64,000 bases of DNA from JAWLAT01 sp041395325 (GTDB lineage: Bacteria; Pseudomonadota; Gammaproteobacteria; Xanthomonadales; SZUA-5), in assembly GCA_041395325.1 (NCBI GenBank), contig JAWLAT010000009.1, forward strand, positions 62,001 to 126,000, read 5' to 3'. Below the pieces are notes generated by a model. It was given only the letters and a program-made list of their open reading frames with translations. It did no database searches and was not told the origin of the DNA. Made by a program: the position numbers and the translations under genes. Below, piece by piece: positions 18,321 to 28,002 of the stretch (its first letter is position 1; each line of letters begins with the position of its first letter).

Positions 18321-19070
18321 TCAGTTGCCGTCGAGGCTGCGCAGTGCCTGTCGCGCCTGGCTAAGCCAGTCGGCCTGCTCACGCCGATAATACTTGGGCT
18401 GCACTTCGGCTCGCCGCAGCAGGCCCTGCAACTGTTCCCGCGCTTCTCCGTGTCGGCCCATCGACAGCAGCAGCAGCGCGTGCCTGACACGACCTTCCTC
18501 GCCCGGAATGCGGTTCTCTACCTCGGCGTAGAGCGCCAGGGCGGCTTCCTGCTGACCATCCAGCTCCAGTGCGCGAGCCCGCATCAGCGCCACCTCTTCA
18601 CGACGATGGCTGCCGTCGGCCTCATCGTGATGCGCCAGCGTGGTCAGCGTAGCGGCACCCTTGCCCTGTTCCAGTTGTGCTCGTGCCAGCCCGTAGAGCA
18701 ACACCGGGTCGTCGGCGTAGATCCCTTTCATGCCGTCGGAAAACAGCGTTTCGGCGTACTCATAGTCACCCAGGCGCAGACATTCCTCGGCCAGGCGGCG
18801 ACGATTCTCCAGCGTGTCGGCGCGAATCAGCTCGGTCTCGATGCGCTTGCGCTCACGGGTGGGGTTGAGCGTATCGGCCACCTTGCGGCTGAGTCGGCGT
18901 CCGCTGTAGCTGCCGAAAAAGTCCGGCAGGATCTGCGTGACGATGTAGATCAGCGCGCCCAGACCCGGGGCGATGATCAGGATCCACAGCCAGGGTTGCG
19001 TACGGCCAGTGCGCACCGCATGGATGGCGCACAGGATGCTGGCGATGATGCCCAGACCGATGAATGGCAT
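18321..19070 (-). CDS. Membrane protein with PLDc_N-like segment and TPR-like repeats
   Basis: A 249-residue protein; the ATG at 19070 overlaps the stop of the upstream aminopeptidase by one base, and the longer frame upstream is inside that gene. Two N-terminal transmembrane helices (about 2-18 and 27-45; WLWILIIAPGLGALIYIV) resemble the PLDc_N membrane module. They are followed by helical TPR-like repeats (about 90-245; RRRLAEECLRLGDYEYAETLF, LLYGLARAQLEQGK). Function is unknown; a scaffold role at the membrane is plausible. It is part of a compact minus-strand run with the peptidase and tdk. Confidence 0.7.
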   Translation of the reverse strand: MPFIGLGIIASILCAIHAVRTGRTQPWLWILIIAPGLGALIYIVTQILPDFFGSYSGRRLSRKVADTLNPTRERKRIETELIRADTLENRRRLAEECLRLGDYEYAETLFSDGMKGIYADDPVLLYGLARAQLEQGKGAATLTTLAHHDEADGSHRREEVALMRARALELDGQQEAALALYAEVENRIPGEEGRVRHALLLLSMGRHGEAREQLQGLLRRAEVQPKYYRREQADWLSQARQALRSLDGN

Positions 19071-20896
19071 CAGTTCAGTACCGGATCGACGCTGCTGCGG
19101 GTGATGGGATGGTAGTGCGCTCGGGCCGTCGCATAGGTGCTGCGGGCGAAAACCAGATCGTCGCCACCGCGTTTGGCCAGTTCCTGATAGAGCGGCAGCA
19201 CGAATTTGCGCCGGCCGATGCGCTGCAGAAAGTCTGCCAGACTCGGGCGGGCCGCCACATAACCGCTGCGGATCGCCTTTACGTACCACTGAAAAGCGAT
19301 CTCGGCATTGCCGTGGCCACTCAGCCCGAACGCCTGATCCAGCTCCGCCATCCGTGCGTTGGACAAATCGTCCGGCAAGCCGTCGAGGAAGCGCAGCCAT
19401 TCATGGGTCGACCAGTCACCGGTCGGGAGCGTCGTGGTCGGATCCTGCAGCCAGGCAGCGCGGGCAGCGTCGACCGCGTCGAAAGCGGCTGATTGCGCGG
19501 ATTGGGCGTGCGCGGGCACTCCCGGCTGATGCAGCCATTGCTGCATCTCGGCCTCGCTGAAGCGGTCGGGTCGTTCGCGCAGCAGCGTCTGCCGCCAGTA
19601 CTGCAAGAAGTCCTCCGTGCTGGCGCTGGCGAAGGCGCCGCGGTCGAACCAGCCGCGCAGGAAGGGGTCGAAGGCCGGGCGCCCGTAGCGCTGCTCCATC
19701 GTTCGCAGCAGCCAGTGGCCCTTGTCGTAGGCCACGGCATTCATGCCGTCGTCGGGATCACGGTCGGCCAGGTCCAGCACCAACGCCTGATCAGTCGGGG
19801 CCAGCTCGGGCAGTTCCAGCGCCAGCGATCGTTCCGACAACACCCGCTCCATATCGGCCTGGCGGGACCCAAAGAGCGCTTCTACCAGCCGGTTCTCGAC
19901 GTAGCTGGTGAAGCCTTCGTTTAGCCAGAAGTGATTCCAGTCGCTATTGGTGACCAGATTGCCGGACCAGGAATGTGCCAATTCATGCGCGATCAGCGAG
20001 ACCAGTGAGCGGTCACCGGCGATGACCGTGGGGGTCAGGAAAGTCAGGCGCGGGTTTTCCATGCCGCCGAAGGGAAATGAGGCCGGCAGCACCAGCAGAT
20101 CGTAGCGACCCCAGCGATAGGGTCCATACAGCGACTCGGCCACGTCGATCATTCGCTCGGTATCGACGAACTCGTCAGCCGCCGCATCCAGCAAGGCCGG
20201 CTCGGCGTAAATGCCGCTGCGCGGTCCCAACGGCTTGAAGGCCAGTTCCCCTGCGGCGATCGCCAACAGATAGGCGGGAATGGGCTGGGTCATCGAGAAG
20301 CGATAGTCACCCGTGGCCTGATCCTGCGGATCGTTGCTGGCGCTCATTCGCGCCAGGATGCCGGCTGGTGTGCGGATGTGGGCGTCATAGGTGAAGCGCA
20401 CCGCCGGTGCGTCCTGGATGGGTACCCAGGAACGCGCGTGGATCGCCTGTGACTGGCTGAACAGGAACGGGTAGCGACCACTGGCGGTCAGTTCGGCCGG
20501 CAGCCACTGCAGACCGCTGGCTTGCGGCAGGCTGTGATACTCGATGCGCACTTTCTGCGGTTGACCGGGCAACGCGACGCTCAGACCCTGCCCATAGAGC
20601 GCGTGCGTCGCACCCAGCCGAAACGTGGCCGGCTGCCAGGCGCCGTCACTGCGAACCACCCAGACCCGTTCGATAACGAGATCACGGGTGTCCAGCCAGA
20701 GTGTCCGGGCCTCCTGCCGATGCCACTGCAGCTGCAGATCGGCAAAGCCACGCAACTGGCGAGCCTCGAAATCCACCGTCAGATCGAGCATCAGATGACG
20801 GACCGACACCTCATCGGCGTTGGCATAGGAGTGGGGATCGCGGGCGTGGGCAGGCAGGCTCATGATCAGCAGGGCAAGCAGCAGCAAACGAATCAT
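19070..20896 (-). CDS. M1-family aminopeptidase (leukotriene-A4-hydrolase-like), exported
   Basis: A 608-residue zinc metallopeptidase with a signal peptide (about 1-18, LPAHA). The GGMEN exopeptidase motif is at 277-281; the zinc site HELAH (His304, Glu305, His308) is completed by Glu327 in WLNEGF. The C-terminal helical part resembles leukotriene-A4 hydrolase/aminopeptidase B type enzymes. It probably trims N-terminal residues from peptides in the periplasm. It is coupled to the downstream TPR protein by a one-base stop/start overlap. Divergent from gcvT, with 136 bp between. Confidence 0.88.
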   Translation of the reverse strand: MIRLLLLALLIMSLPAHARDPHSYANADEVSVRHLMLDLTVDFEARQLRGFADLQLQWHRQEARTLWLDTRDLVIERVWVVRSDGAWQPATFRLGATHALYGQGLSVALPGQPQKVRIEYHSLPQASGLQWLPAELTASGRYPFLFSQSQAIHARSWVPIQDAPAVRFTYDAHIRTPAGILARMSASNDPQDQATGDYRFSMTQPIPAYLLAIAAGELAFKPLGPRSGIYAEPALLDAAADEFVDTERMIDVAESLYGPYRWGRYDLLVLPASFPFGGMENPRLTFLTPTVIAGDRSLVSLIAHELAHSWSGNLVTNSDWNHFWLNEGFTSYVENRLVEALFGSRQADMERVLSERSLALELPELAPTDQALVLDLADRDPDDGMNAVAYDKGHWLLRTMEQRYGRPAFDPFLRGWFDRGAFASASTEDFLQYWRQTLLRERPDRFSEAEMQQWLHQPGVPAHAQSAQSAAFDAVDAARAAWLQDPTTTLPTGDWSTHEWLRFLDGLPDDLSNARMAELDQAFGLSGHGNAEIAFQWYVKAIRSGYVAARPSLADFLQRIGRRKFVLPLYQELAKRGGDDLVFARSTYATARAHYHPITRSSVDPVLN

Positions 20897-21032
20897 TTTG
20901 GATGCGGAGATCTGCGGACAGCCAAGTATGCCTCAGCGTCGCCAAGCACGATCTGTCCGGCCGACCACCACAAGTCCTTGCCGGGAAGGCGGGCTAAACT
21001 CTGCCACCCGATCCCACCGCCAAGGATGACCG

Positions 21033-22115
21033 ATGCTCCTGCGCACGCCACTCAATGCCCTGCACCGTGAACTGGGTGCACGGATGGTCGATTTCGGTGG
21101 TTGGGACATGCCCCTGCACTATGGTTCCCAGATGGATGAACACCATGTGGTGCGTCGAGGCGCGGGCCTGTTCGATGTGTCGCACATGCTGGCGGTGGAC
21201 CTGCGCGGCGCGCCGGTACGAGCCTTCCTGCGGCAGTTGCTGGCCAATGACGTGGCCAAGCTGAAGACGCCGGGCAAGGCGCTCTACAGCTGCATGCTCA
21301 ACCACGCCGGTGGCGTGCTGGACGACCTGATCGTCTATCACCTGGACGAGCAGCATTTTCGGATCGTGGTCAATGCCGGCACCCGGGAGAAGGATCTGGC
21401 CTGGATGCGCGGGCAGGCGGCCGGATTGGATCTGCAGATTCAGGAGCGCACCGATCTGGCGATCATTGCGCTGCAGGGGCCGCAGGCACGCACAGCCCTG
21501 TTCGGGCTGCTCGATTCAGGTGACGCCGCCCAGGCCGAAGCCCTGGGGCGCTTCCAGGCAGCGCAGGTCGGCGAGCTGTTCATTGCCCGCACCGGCTACA
21601 CGGGCGAGGACGGTTTCGAGATCATGCTGCCGGCGACCGAGGTTGAAAGTTGGTGGCGTCGATTGCTCTCGGCCGGGGCCTTGCCGGCGGGTCTGGGCGC
21701 CCGTGACACGCTGCGACTGGAAGCCGGCATGAATCTTTACGGTCAGGACATGGACGAGCAGACCACGCCGCTGGAGTCCGGTCTGGCCTGGACCGTGGCG
21801 ATGAACGAGCGCGAGTTCATTGGTCAGGACGCTCTGCAGCGGCAGCTGGATGAGGGCGTTCCAAGATTGCTCGTCGGCGTGGTGCTGGACGAGCGCGGCG
21901 TGCTGCGGCATGGTCAGCGGGTGGTATGCGCCAGTGGCGAAGGTGAGATCACCAGCGGCAGTTTTGCGCCCACGCTGGGCAAGTCTGTTGCGCTGGCGCG
22001 CTTGCCCGCCGGGCATGGTGATTCACTGAAGGTCGACATGCGCGGGCGCGAGCTGCCGTTGCGTTTGTTTGGCCCACCGTTCGTTCGCAACGGTCAGCCC
22101 TTGCCCGGCGCATAA
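21033..22115 (+). CDS. gcvT: Glycine cleavage system T protein (aminomethyltransferase)
   Basis: Transfers the methylene group from aminomethyl-lipoyl GcvH to tetrahydrofolate, releasing ammonia. The 360 residues are normal. Typical motifs: PLNALHRELGARMVDFGGWDMPLHY-type N-terminus, GLFDVSHM, the RTGYTGEDGFEI motif near residue 190, and LRLEAGMNLYGQDMDE. AAGGA lies 7 bp before the ATG. gcvH follows 105 bp later; gcvP is not in the window. I looked for a glycine riboswitch in the 136-bp leader and saw none. Confidence 0.94.
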   Translation: MLLRTPLNALHRELGARMVDFGGWDMPLHYGSQMDEHHVVRRGAGLFDVSHMLAVDLRGAPVRAFLRQLLANDVAKLKTPGKALYSCMLNHAGGVLDDLIVYHLDEQHFRIVVNAGTREKDLAWMRGQAAGLDLQIQERTDLAIIALQGPQARTALFGLLDSGDAAQAEALGRFQAAQVGELFIARTGYTGEDGFEIMLPATEVESWWRRLLSAGALPAGLGARDTLRLEAGMNLYGQDMDEQTTPLESGLAWTVAMNEREFIGQDALQRQLDEGVPRLLVGVVLDERGVLRHGQRVVCASGEGEITSGSFAPTLGKSVALARLPAGHGDSLKVDMRGRELPLRLFGPPFVRNGQPLPGA

Positions 22116-22220
22116 GGAGTCGCCGATAAGTCATCGGCGCGGTCGAGGTGCCAAGAACCGGGCGTGAAACCATGTACACTCGCGCCCCCGTCTGTCCAGC
22201 CATCGTTCAGAGTGCATGCC

Positions 22221-22616
22221 ATGTCAGAAATACCGGCCGACCTGCGTTTCCTGAAGTCGCACGAATGGGTGCGACGCACCGACGACGGTCAGTTCCGCAT
22301 CGGCATCTCCGACCATGCGCAGGCGCAGTTGGGCGATCTGGTCTATGTGGAATTGCCGGAAGTTGGGCGTCAGCTTGCGGCTGGCGAAGCCTGTGCGGTG
22401 GTCGAATCGGTCAAGGCGGCCAGTGATGTATACGCGCCCATGGCCGGCAAGGTCGTGGCGGTCAACGAACCATTGGCCGACAAGCCCGAGTTGATCAACG
22501 AAGACGCCTTCGGCGAAGGTTGGCTGTATGCGCTCAGCGCAGACGATCCGGCGGCCTTCGCGGCGTTGCTGGACGCCGAGGCCTACACCCAGTTGCTGGC
22601 CGAGAGCGATCATTGA
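22221..22616 (+). CDS. gcvH: Glycine cleavage system H protein
   Basis: Lipoyl carrier shuttling the aminomethyl group between P, T and L proteins. It has 131 residues. The start is ATG at 22221 (MSEIPADLRFLKSHEW); a longer frame from 22164 lacks family similarity. The lipoylation site is Lys65 in VESVKAASDVYAP. A TACACT hexamer preceded by TG at 22173-22180 could be an extended -10 element, allowing gcvH its own promoter, but no good -35 is present. Confidence 0.94.
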   Translation: MSEIPADLRFLKSHEWVRRTDDGQFRIGISDHAQAQLGDLVYVELPEVGRQLAAGEACAVVESVKAASDVYAPMAGKVVAVNEPLADKPELINEDAFGEGWLYALSADDPAAFAALLDAEAYTQLLAESDH

Positions 22617-22660
22617 GCGACGCCTGGATTCGGCGTCGACGGCGCAAATCCCAGACATGA

Positions 22661-22676
22661 CAGGCGCTTGCGCCTG
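22661..22676 (+). terminator. Small hairpin after gcvH
   Basis: CAGGCG / CGCCTG stem with a 4-nt CTTG loop followed by CCTTTAA, 44 bp after the gcvH stop. The T-run is weak, so termination would be inefficient at best. Confidence 0.35.
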
Positions 22677-22753
22677 CCTTTAACATGCAGAGTGTTTTCA
22701 TCCATGACATCGGGCCGCCATGCCCGACCCGCGCAAAAGGGGAGTGAGGCCAG

Positions 22754-23971
22754 ATGCGCTCCATCATTGAACTAATCGTTGCCCTCGTATTCGTGGCGCT
22801 GTTCTTCTTCGGACTGGCGTACTTCCTGCCTCAGTCCGGCCACGTCGAGCGGTCCATCGTGATCGAGCGCCCGGCCAGTCAGGTCTTTGACCTGGTGAAC
22901 AGCTACAAGCGTTTTGACGTGTGGTCACCCTGGCACGCCAAAGACCCGGAGATGCAGACCACGCTCAGCGGCGAAGTCATGGGCTTCGGTGCGACGCACA
23001 AGATGGTCTCGTCGAATCCGAAGATCGGTACGGTCGAGCAGCGCATCATCGAAAGTGACCCCTATCGACTGGTGAAGATCCAGCACAACTGGAATCGCTT
23101 CGGCAACGCCACGGTGACCTATCGCTTCAAGCCCGACGATCTCGGCGTACAGACCACCTGGTCCTATGACATCGATCTGGGCATGGATCCGGTCATGCGC
23201 TATCGCGGCATGTATCTGGATTCGGCGATCGGTGAGGATCTGCAGATGGGCCTGATGCGCCTGAAGGCGATGCTGGAAAGCACGCCCTTCGCGCGCGATT
23301 ACAGCGACATCGACGTCAAGACCGTCGATCTGCTGCCGCGTGACGCGCTGCAGACGACGGGTTCGACGACCATTTACACGGCCGACGAAGTGCTGAACAT
23401 CCCCGCTGCCATTGATGAGACGGTCGCCAAGCTGAACGAGTTTGCCCAGAAGAACAAGCTGCAGGTCACTGGGCGGCCGCAGGTCAAGATGCTGAGCAAG
23501 GATCGCTACAGCGCCAGCTACGACGTGCTGCTGCCGGTCTCCGGTCTGGAGGATGTCAAGCTGCCCAACGATATCAAGGCGGCCAAGACGCTGGCTGGCA
23601 AGTTCCTGATGGCCGAACACTGGGGCCGTCGCAGTCTGTCCAATGTGACTGGCGAAAAAATGCAGGCTTACATGAGCGTGCGAGGTATCGAGCCGGTCGG
23701 CGGCATCACGACTCCGGAGCGCTTCGAGGAACTGGTCGGTGAGATGCCGATTCCGGAAGAGAATGGCAACGGCCAGGGCGAAGATGAAGACGAGGGCGTG
23801 GCGGGCTTTGAGGCCTCCACCGCCGAAGAGGGCGCCGACACCGACCCCAATACCGAATATGTGACGCGCGTTTACTTCCTGCTGGAAGCGTTGCCGCAGG
23901 TTGAACCGGCCACTGAGGAAGGACAGGGCGAGCCTGCCGCAGAAGGCAGCGAGGCCACCGCGCAGTCCTGA
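22754..23971 (+). CDS. SRPBCC-fold membrane-anchored protein with acidic C-terminal region
   Basis: A 405-residue protein. A single N-terminal transmembrane helix (about 5-25, with FFFGLAYFLP) is followed by a polyketide-cyclase/START-like SRPBCC domain (about 30-175; VERSIVIERPASQVFDLVNSYKRF-type start, WSPWHAKDP). A second globular region (about 190-330) may be GyrI-like. The tail is Glu/Asp/Gly-rich (about 333-405). GGGGAG precedes the ATG. The ligand is unknown. It ends at a strong bidirectional terminator. Confidence 0.75.
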   Translation: MRSIIELIVALVFVALFFFGLAYFLPQSGHVERSIVIERPASQVFDLVNSYKRFDVWSPWHAKDPEMQTTLSGEVMGFGATHKMVSSNPKIGTVEQRIIESDPYRLVKIQHNWNRFGNATVTYRFKPDDLGVQTTWSYDIDLGMDPVMRYRGMYLDSAIGEDLQMGLMRLKAMLESTPFARDYSDIDVKTVDLLPRDALQTTGSTTIYTADEVLNIPAAIDETVAKLNEFAQKNKLQVTGRPQVKMLSKDRYSASYDVLLPVSGLEDVKLPNDIKAAKTLAGKFLMAEHWGRRSLSNVTGEKMQAYMSVRGIEPVGGITTPERFEELVGEMPIPEENGNGQGEDEDEGVAGFEASTAEEGADTDPNTEYVTRVYFLLEALPQVEPATEEGQGEPAAEGSEATAQS

Positions 23972-23991
23972 TTTCTCCGAGGCTTGCACCC

Positions 23992-24027
23992 AAAAAAGCG
24001 GCGAAGCGCAGGCTTCGCCGCTTTTTT
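23992..24027. terminator. Bidirectional intrinsic terminator
   Basis: A6 followed by a GC-rich stem (GCGGCGAAGC / GCTTCGCCGC, loop GCAG) and T6. It works in both directions, ending the SRPBCC gene (+) and the SGNH hydrolase gene (-), which converge here. Confidence 0.9.
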
Positions 24028-24092
24028 GTTGTCCAGACGTCGATCACGTAGGCACAGATCGCACGTTGCTGCGGACGGATCAGTGGCCCGTT

Positions 24093-24701
24093 TCAGTTGC
24101 CCAGCGTCTGCAATACGCGTTCGGCCCAGCGGCCGTAGTCCCGGCCAGACGGGTGCAGGCCATCCTCGGCCAGCAGGGTCGGGTCCGTCGCCGCTTCGCG
24201 GGTCAGATCGGTGATGTCGATGAAGCGGACGTCCCAACGCTCGCAGACCTCATGCGCGACCGCGTTGAAGGCGTCGATCGTCGCGGCGATCTGCGCCGCA
24301 CTGCGATGGTCCTCGCGGGCAAAGGGCGTGACACCCCAGTCCGGGATCGACAGGACGCGCAGGCGGGTTGGCGAACCGGCCCAGTGCGCGGCACGCTGCA
24401 GCATCTGCGCGAAGTCGCTCTGGTAGCGCGCCAGGGAGTGACCCCGGTACTGGTCATTGACGCCAATCAGCAGCGTCACCAGTGACCAGGGGATGTCCAA
24501 CTCGGGTTCGATGCTGTCCAGCGCATCACTCAGCTCGGCCACGGTCCAGCCCGTCTGCGCCACGATGCGGACATCGACTGGCGCGCTCATCAGGCCCTGC
24601 GCCTGTGCCATCTCCGCCAGTTGCAGGGGCCAGCGCTCGCTGACCGGGACGGCTTCGCCGATCGTGTAGGAGTCACCCAGCGCCAGCAGGCGTGAGCTCA
24701 T
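24093..24701 (-). CDS. SGNH/GDSL-family hydrolase
   Basis: A 202-residue esterase/lipase of the SGNH fold, with no signal peptide, so probably cytoplasmic. Block I is GDSYTIG (Ser about residue 11), block III is GVNDQ, and block V is DGLHPS with the Asp/His dyad. The substrate is not predictable. It starts 10 bp after the alaA stop in the same direction, so the two are likely co-transcribed, and ends at the shared terminator. Confidence 0.85.
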   Translation of the reverse strand: MSSRLLALGDSYTIGEAVPVSERWPLQLAEMAQAQGLMSAPVDVRIVAQTGWTVAELSDALDSIEPELDIPWSLVTLLIGVNDQYRGHSLARYQSDFAQMLQRAAHWAGSPTRLRVLSIPDWGVTPFAREDHRSAAQIAATIDAFNAVAHEVCERWDVRFIDITDLTREAATDPTLLAEDGLHPSGRDYGRWAERVLQTLGN

Positions 24702-24711
24702 CGCAGGTCAA

Positions 24712-25956
24712 TCAGGCTGCCGCGCCAGCGCGCCGGGAACTGGGCAGATGTTCCTCGATCACTTCATCCATTGCCGCAATGGCTCGCCGCAGGGTGGCTG
24801 CTTCCGGCAATAGCGTGATGCGGAAGTGGTTGCGGTAGGGGACGTTGAAGGACGAGCCGGGCACGATGAGGATGTGCTTGCGCTCCAGCAGTTCCATCGC
24901 GAACTGCTCGTCGTCGAAGCCGGGGAGCACCTGTGGATCCACACCGGGGAAGGCGTAAATGGCGCCCATCGGCGCCTGCACTCGCAGGTGACGGCTGTCG
25001 CGCACGGCCTCCAGCACGGCGGCGCGGGATTCGTGCAGCCGGCCACCGGGTTCGACCAGTGCCGAATGGGTGTCCGGGCCGTCCAGTGCCGCGACGACTG
25101 CCCATTGGGCCGGTACATTGCTGCACAACCGCAGCGCGGCCAGCAGATTCAGGCCTCGCAGGAATGGCTGAGCGGGCCGCAGCAGGCCACTGACCACCAG
25201 CCAGCCAGCGCGATAGCCACAGGCCCGATGGGCCTTCGACAACCCGCTCAGCGTGACGCAAAGCGTATCGTGGACCATCGGTGCCACCGGGTGGAACTGT
25301 TCGCCTTCGTACAGCAGCCCTTCGTAAATCTCATCGCTGAAGATCACCAGTCCGAAGCGCTCGGCCAGTCGGACCAGGCGCTGCAGCAACTCACCGGAGT
25401 AGACCGCCCCGGTTGGGTTGTTGGGATTGATCAGGACCAGCGCGCGGGTGCGCGGCGTGATCAGCGCTTCGATCTCGTCCGGATCGGGCAGTCCACCACG
25501 CTCGGGCGGGCACGGATAGTGAATCGGCTGACCGCCGTTGAGCATCACGGCAGCGGTCCACAGCGGGTAGTCCGGTGCCGGCACCAGCACCTCGTCACCG
25601 GGTTCGACCAGCGCCCGCAGCGACAGATCGATGAGTTCGGAAACGCCGTTGCCGATGAACACGTGATCGGGGTGCGCGCCCGGCACCTGACGGGCCTGCT
25701 GCACCCGGGTGACGGCTTCCCGAGCCTCGATCAGGCCCTGTTGATGACAGTAGGCCTCGGCCTGCGGCAGCAGTTCGCGCATGGCTGCCCGCAGATGAGG
25801 TGGCGCCTCGAATCCGAACAGGGCCGGATTGCCGATGTGCAGCCGGGTAATGGCATGCCCTTGGGCCTCAAGCTCGCCAGCGCGCGCATGCAGCGGGCCG
25901 CGGATGTCATAGCGGACTTGATTCAGTCTCTGGGCAGCACGCAGGGGTTGCAGCAT
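24712..25956 (-). CDS. alaA: Glutamate-pyruvate (alanine) aminotransferase, AlaA type
   Basis: PLP-dependent class I aminotransferase converting pyruvate and glutamate to alanine and 2-oxoglutarate. It has 414 residues. Strong resemblance to E. coli AlaA along the length: VRYDIRGPL, LHIGNPALFGF, FIGNGVSELI, APDYPLWTAAV, LINPNNPTGAVYS, FSDEIYEGLLY, and the PLP lysine in LSGLSKAHRACGYRAGW. Arg in FRITLLP binds the substrate carboxylate. It is followed by the SGNH hydrolase. Confidence 0.92.
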   Translation of the reverse strand: MLQPLRAAQRLNQVRYDIRGPLHARAGELEAQGHAITRLHIGNPALFGFEAPPHLRAAMRELLPQAEAYCHQQGLIEAREAVTRVQQARQVPGAHPDHVFIGNGVSELIDLSLRALVEPGDEVLVPAPDYPLWTAAVMLNGGQPIHYPCPPERGGLPDPDEIEALITPRTRALVLINPNNPTGAVYSGELLQRLVRLAERFGLVIFSDEIYEGLLYEGEQFHPVAPMVHDTLCVTLSGLSKAHRACGYRAGWLVVSGLLRPAQPFLRGLNLLAALRLCSNVPAQWAVVAALDGPDTHSALVEPGGRLHESRAAVLEAVRDSRHLRVQAPMGAIYAFPGVDPQVLPGFDDEQFAMELLERKHILIVPGSSFNVPYRNHFRITLLPEAATLRRAIAAMDEVIEEHLPSSRRAGAAA

Positions 25957-26057
25957 CGGTCGGCGTCAGCGGGAATGTTGCAACGCAGTGTAAGCGCTGT
26001 AGCGGCGTTGGCAAACGATTGCGGCGGGCGGAATTGGGGCAGTTCTCGGTAAGCGAG

Positions 26058-26081
26058 CAGGGCTCAGGGCCGAGGGATCAG
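26058..26081. repeat. AGGG-rich dispersed repeat, copy 3
   Basis: AGGG units spaced by CTC, CCG and ATC in the gap between alaA and lpdA, resembling the order in copy 1 at 2832-2866. Confidence 0.45.
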
Positions 26082-26170
26082 CATGGTCTGGCGTTGCGTC
26101 GGTCAGTCCAGGAGCAGATGTGCTGGCCATCGCGGCGCGACCGGTTGGCCGAGCCCTCGCCTTTTCGCGC

Positions 26171-26196
26171 CTGAACCCTCGCCCTTGAGGGTTCAG
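26171..26196 (-). terminator. Hairpin overlapping the lpdA stop codon
   Basis: Perfect 10-bp stem CTGAACCCTC / GAGGGTTCAG with a 6-nt loop; on the minus strand it begins within the last codon and stop of lpdA. There is no T-run, so it is a weak terminator or an mRNA-stabilising 3' structure. Confidence 0.5.
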
Positions 26197-27947
26197 CCCT
26201 TCTTCTTCTTTGGCATGTAGATGTCCGTCGCTGTTCCCTCATAGACCTCGGCGGCGAAGTTGACGGTTTCCGACAGCGTGGGGTGCGGATGGATGGTCAG
26301 TGCCAGGTCCTCGGCATCGGCTCCCATCTCGATGGCCAACGCCACCTCGGCGATCAGGTCACCGGCATGCGGACACACCACGGCACCGCCGAGGACGCGG
26401 TGCGTTTCCTCGTCGAACAGCAGCTTGGTGAAACCCTCGGTGCGGCCAATGCCAATGGCGCGCCCACTGGCGGCGTGCGGGAAGACACCCTTGCCGTAGG
26501 CAATGCCCTTGGCCTTGGCTTCGGTCTCGGTCAATCCAACCCAGGCGATCTCCGGGTCCGTATAGGCCACCGACGGAATCACCCGGGCCACAAAGGCTGA
26601 CTTCTCGCCGGCGGCCACCTCGGCCGCCACCTTGCCTTCGTGGGTGGCCTTGTGCGCCAGCATCGGCTGGCCGACTACATCGCCAATGGCGAAGATGTGC
26701 GGCACATTGGTCCGCATCTGTTCGTCCACGGCAATGAAGCCGCGATCGGACACCTGCACGCCCGCAGCCTCGGCATTGATCTTCCCTCCATTGGGCGAGC
26801 GACCCACCGAGACCAGCACCCGATCGAATTCGGCACTGGCCGGCGCGCCCTGACCCTCGAAGCGTGCGGTGAGGGCCTTTTTGCCCGCTTCGATCGCCGT
26901 CACCTTGGTCTGCAGATGGATGCCGCCATAGCGCTTGCCGATGCGCTTCTCCAGCGGCTTGACCACATCCTTGTCAGCACCAGGCATCAGTTGGTCGAGC
27001 AATTCCACGACGGTGATGCTGCTGCCCAGCGCGGCATAGACCTGCGCCATCTCCAGGCCGATGATGCCGCCGCCGACGACCAGCAGGCGCTTGGGCACAT
27101 CGGCCAGATCGAGCGCATCGGTGGAATCCATCACCCGAGGGTCATCCCACGGAAAGGCCGGCAACTTCACCGCTTGCGAGCCGACCGCGATGATGGCTTG
27201 CTCGAAGCCAATCCGTTGCGTGCCATCGGGGCCTTCGACCTCGACGGCATGACTGCCGACGAAGCGGCCGCTGCCCTGTACGACGCGGATCTTGCGCTGT
27301 TTGGCCATGCCGGCCAGACCATTGTTGAGCTGGGTGACGACCTTGGCCTTGTAGCCGCGCAGTTGTTCCAGATCGATCTTTGGCTGGCCAAACTTGATGC
27401 CGATGTCGGCGAAATGGGCCGCCTCGTCAATCACTGCAGCCGCGTGCAGCAACGCCTTGGAAGGAATGCAGCCGACGTTGAGGCAGACGCCGCCGAGCAC
27501 CGGATAGCGTTCGACCAGAATCACGTCCAGCCCCAGGTCCGCCGCCCGATAGGCGGCGGTATAGCCACCGGGGCCACCACCCAGCACCAGCAGGGCACAG
27601 CGCAGATCGGTGTCGCCGCTGCTGACCCGCGCGACCGTCGCCGCGGGCTGAGGGGTCGGCTTGGCCGGTTCAGAGGCCTCCGGACTGGCTGACGCGCTGG
27701 CCGTAACGGCTTCGGTTTCGACCTCGGCCACGACGGTGCCTTCGGACACGCTGTCGCCGACCTTGACCTTCAGCGCCAGTACCTTGCCGGCGGCGCTGGA
27801 CGGGACTTCCATCGTGGCCTTGTCCGATTCCAGGCTGACCAGTCCCTGGTCCAGCTTGACCTGATCGCCGACCTGCACCAGCAGCTCGATCACCGGCACA
27901 TCCTGATAGTCGCCGATGTTCGGCACTTTGATCTCTACCTTGCTCAT
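26193..27947 (-). CDS. lpdA: Dihydrolipoyl dehydrogenase (E3) with N-terminal lipoyl domain
   Basis: Reoxidises dihydrolipoamide of the pyruvate dehydrogenase complex, forming NADH. It has 584 residues because a lipoyl domain (1-80, Lys43 in ESDKATMEV) precedes the FAD enzyme through an Ala/Ser/Pro linker. FAD-binding GGGPGGYTAA is at 123-132, the redox disulfide is Cys155/Cys160 (GVCLNVGCIPSKALL), and the catalytic His-Glu is in HPHPTLSE. The ATG at 27947 was chosen because it begins the lipoyl domain. It lies 91 bp downstream of aceF. E3 with its own lipoyl domain is known from Neisseria and some other proteobacteria. Confidence 0.93.
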   Translation of the reverse strand: MSKVEIKVPNIGDYQDVPVIELLVQVGDQVKLDQGLVSLESDKATMEVPSSAAGKVLALKVKVGDSVSEGTVVAEVETEAVTASASASPEASEPAKPTPQPAATVARVSSGDTDLRCALLVLGGGPGGYTAAYRAADLGLDVILVERYPVLGGVCLNVGCIPSKALLHAAAVIDEAAHFADIGIKFGQPKIDLEQLRGYKAKVVTQLNNGLAGMAKQRKIRVVQGSGRFVGSHAVEVEGPDGTQRIGFEQAIIAVGSQAVKLPAFPWDDPRVMDSTDALDLADVPKRLLVVGGGIIGLEMAQVYAALGSSITVVELLDQLMPGADKDVVKPLEKRIGKRYGGIHLQTKVTAIEAGKKALTARFEGQGAPASAEFDRVLVSVGRSPNGGKINAEAAGVQVSDRGFIAVDEQMRTNVPHIFAIGDVVGQPMLAHKATHEGKVAAEVAAGEKSAFVARVIPSVAYTDPEIAWVGLTETEAKAKGIAYGKGVFPHAASGRAIGIGRTEGFTKLLFDEETHRVLGGAVVCPHAGDLIAEVALAIEMGADAEDLALTIHPHPTLSETVNFAAEVYEGTATDIYMPKKKKG

Positions 27948-28002
27948 CGCTCGCTCCCGCATCTCCGCTGCGCACCAGCGCCTGCTGGCGACCAATTCCT
28001 GG

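Noticed and set aside
20897..21032. Glycine riboswitch upstream of gcvT
   Set aside because: I looked for the conserved GGAGAG and ACCGA-type elements and found none in the 136-bp leader.
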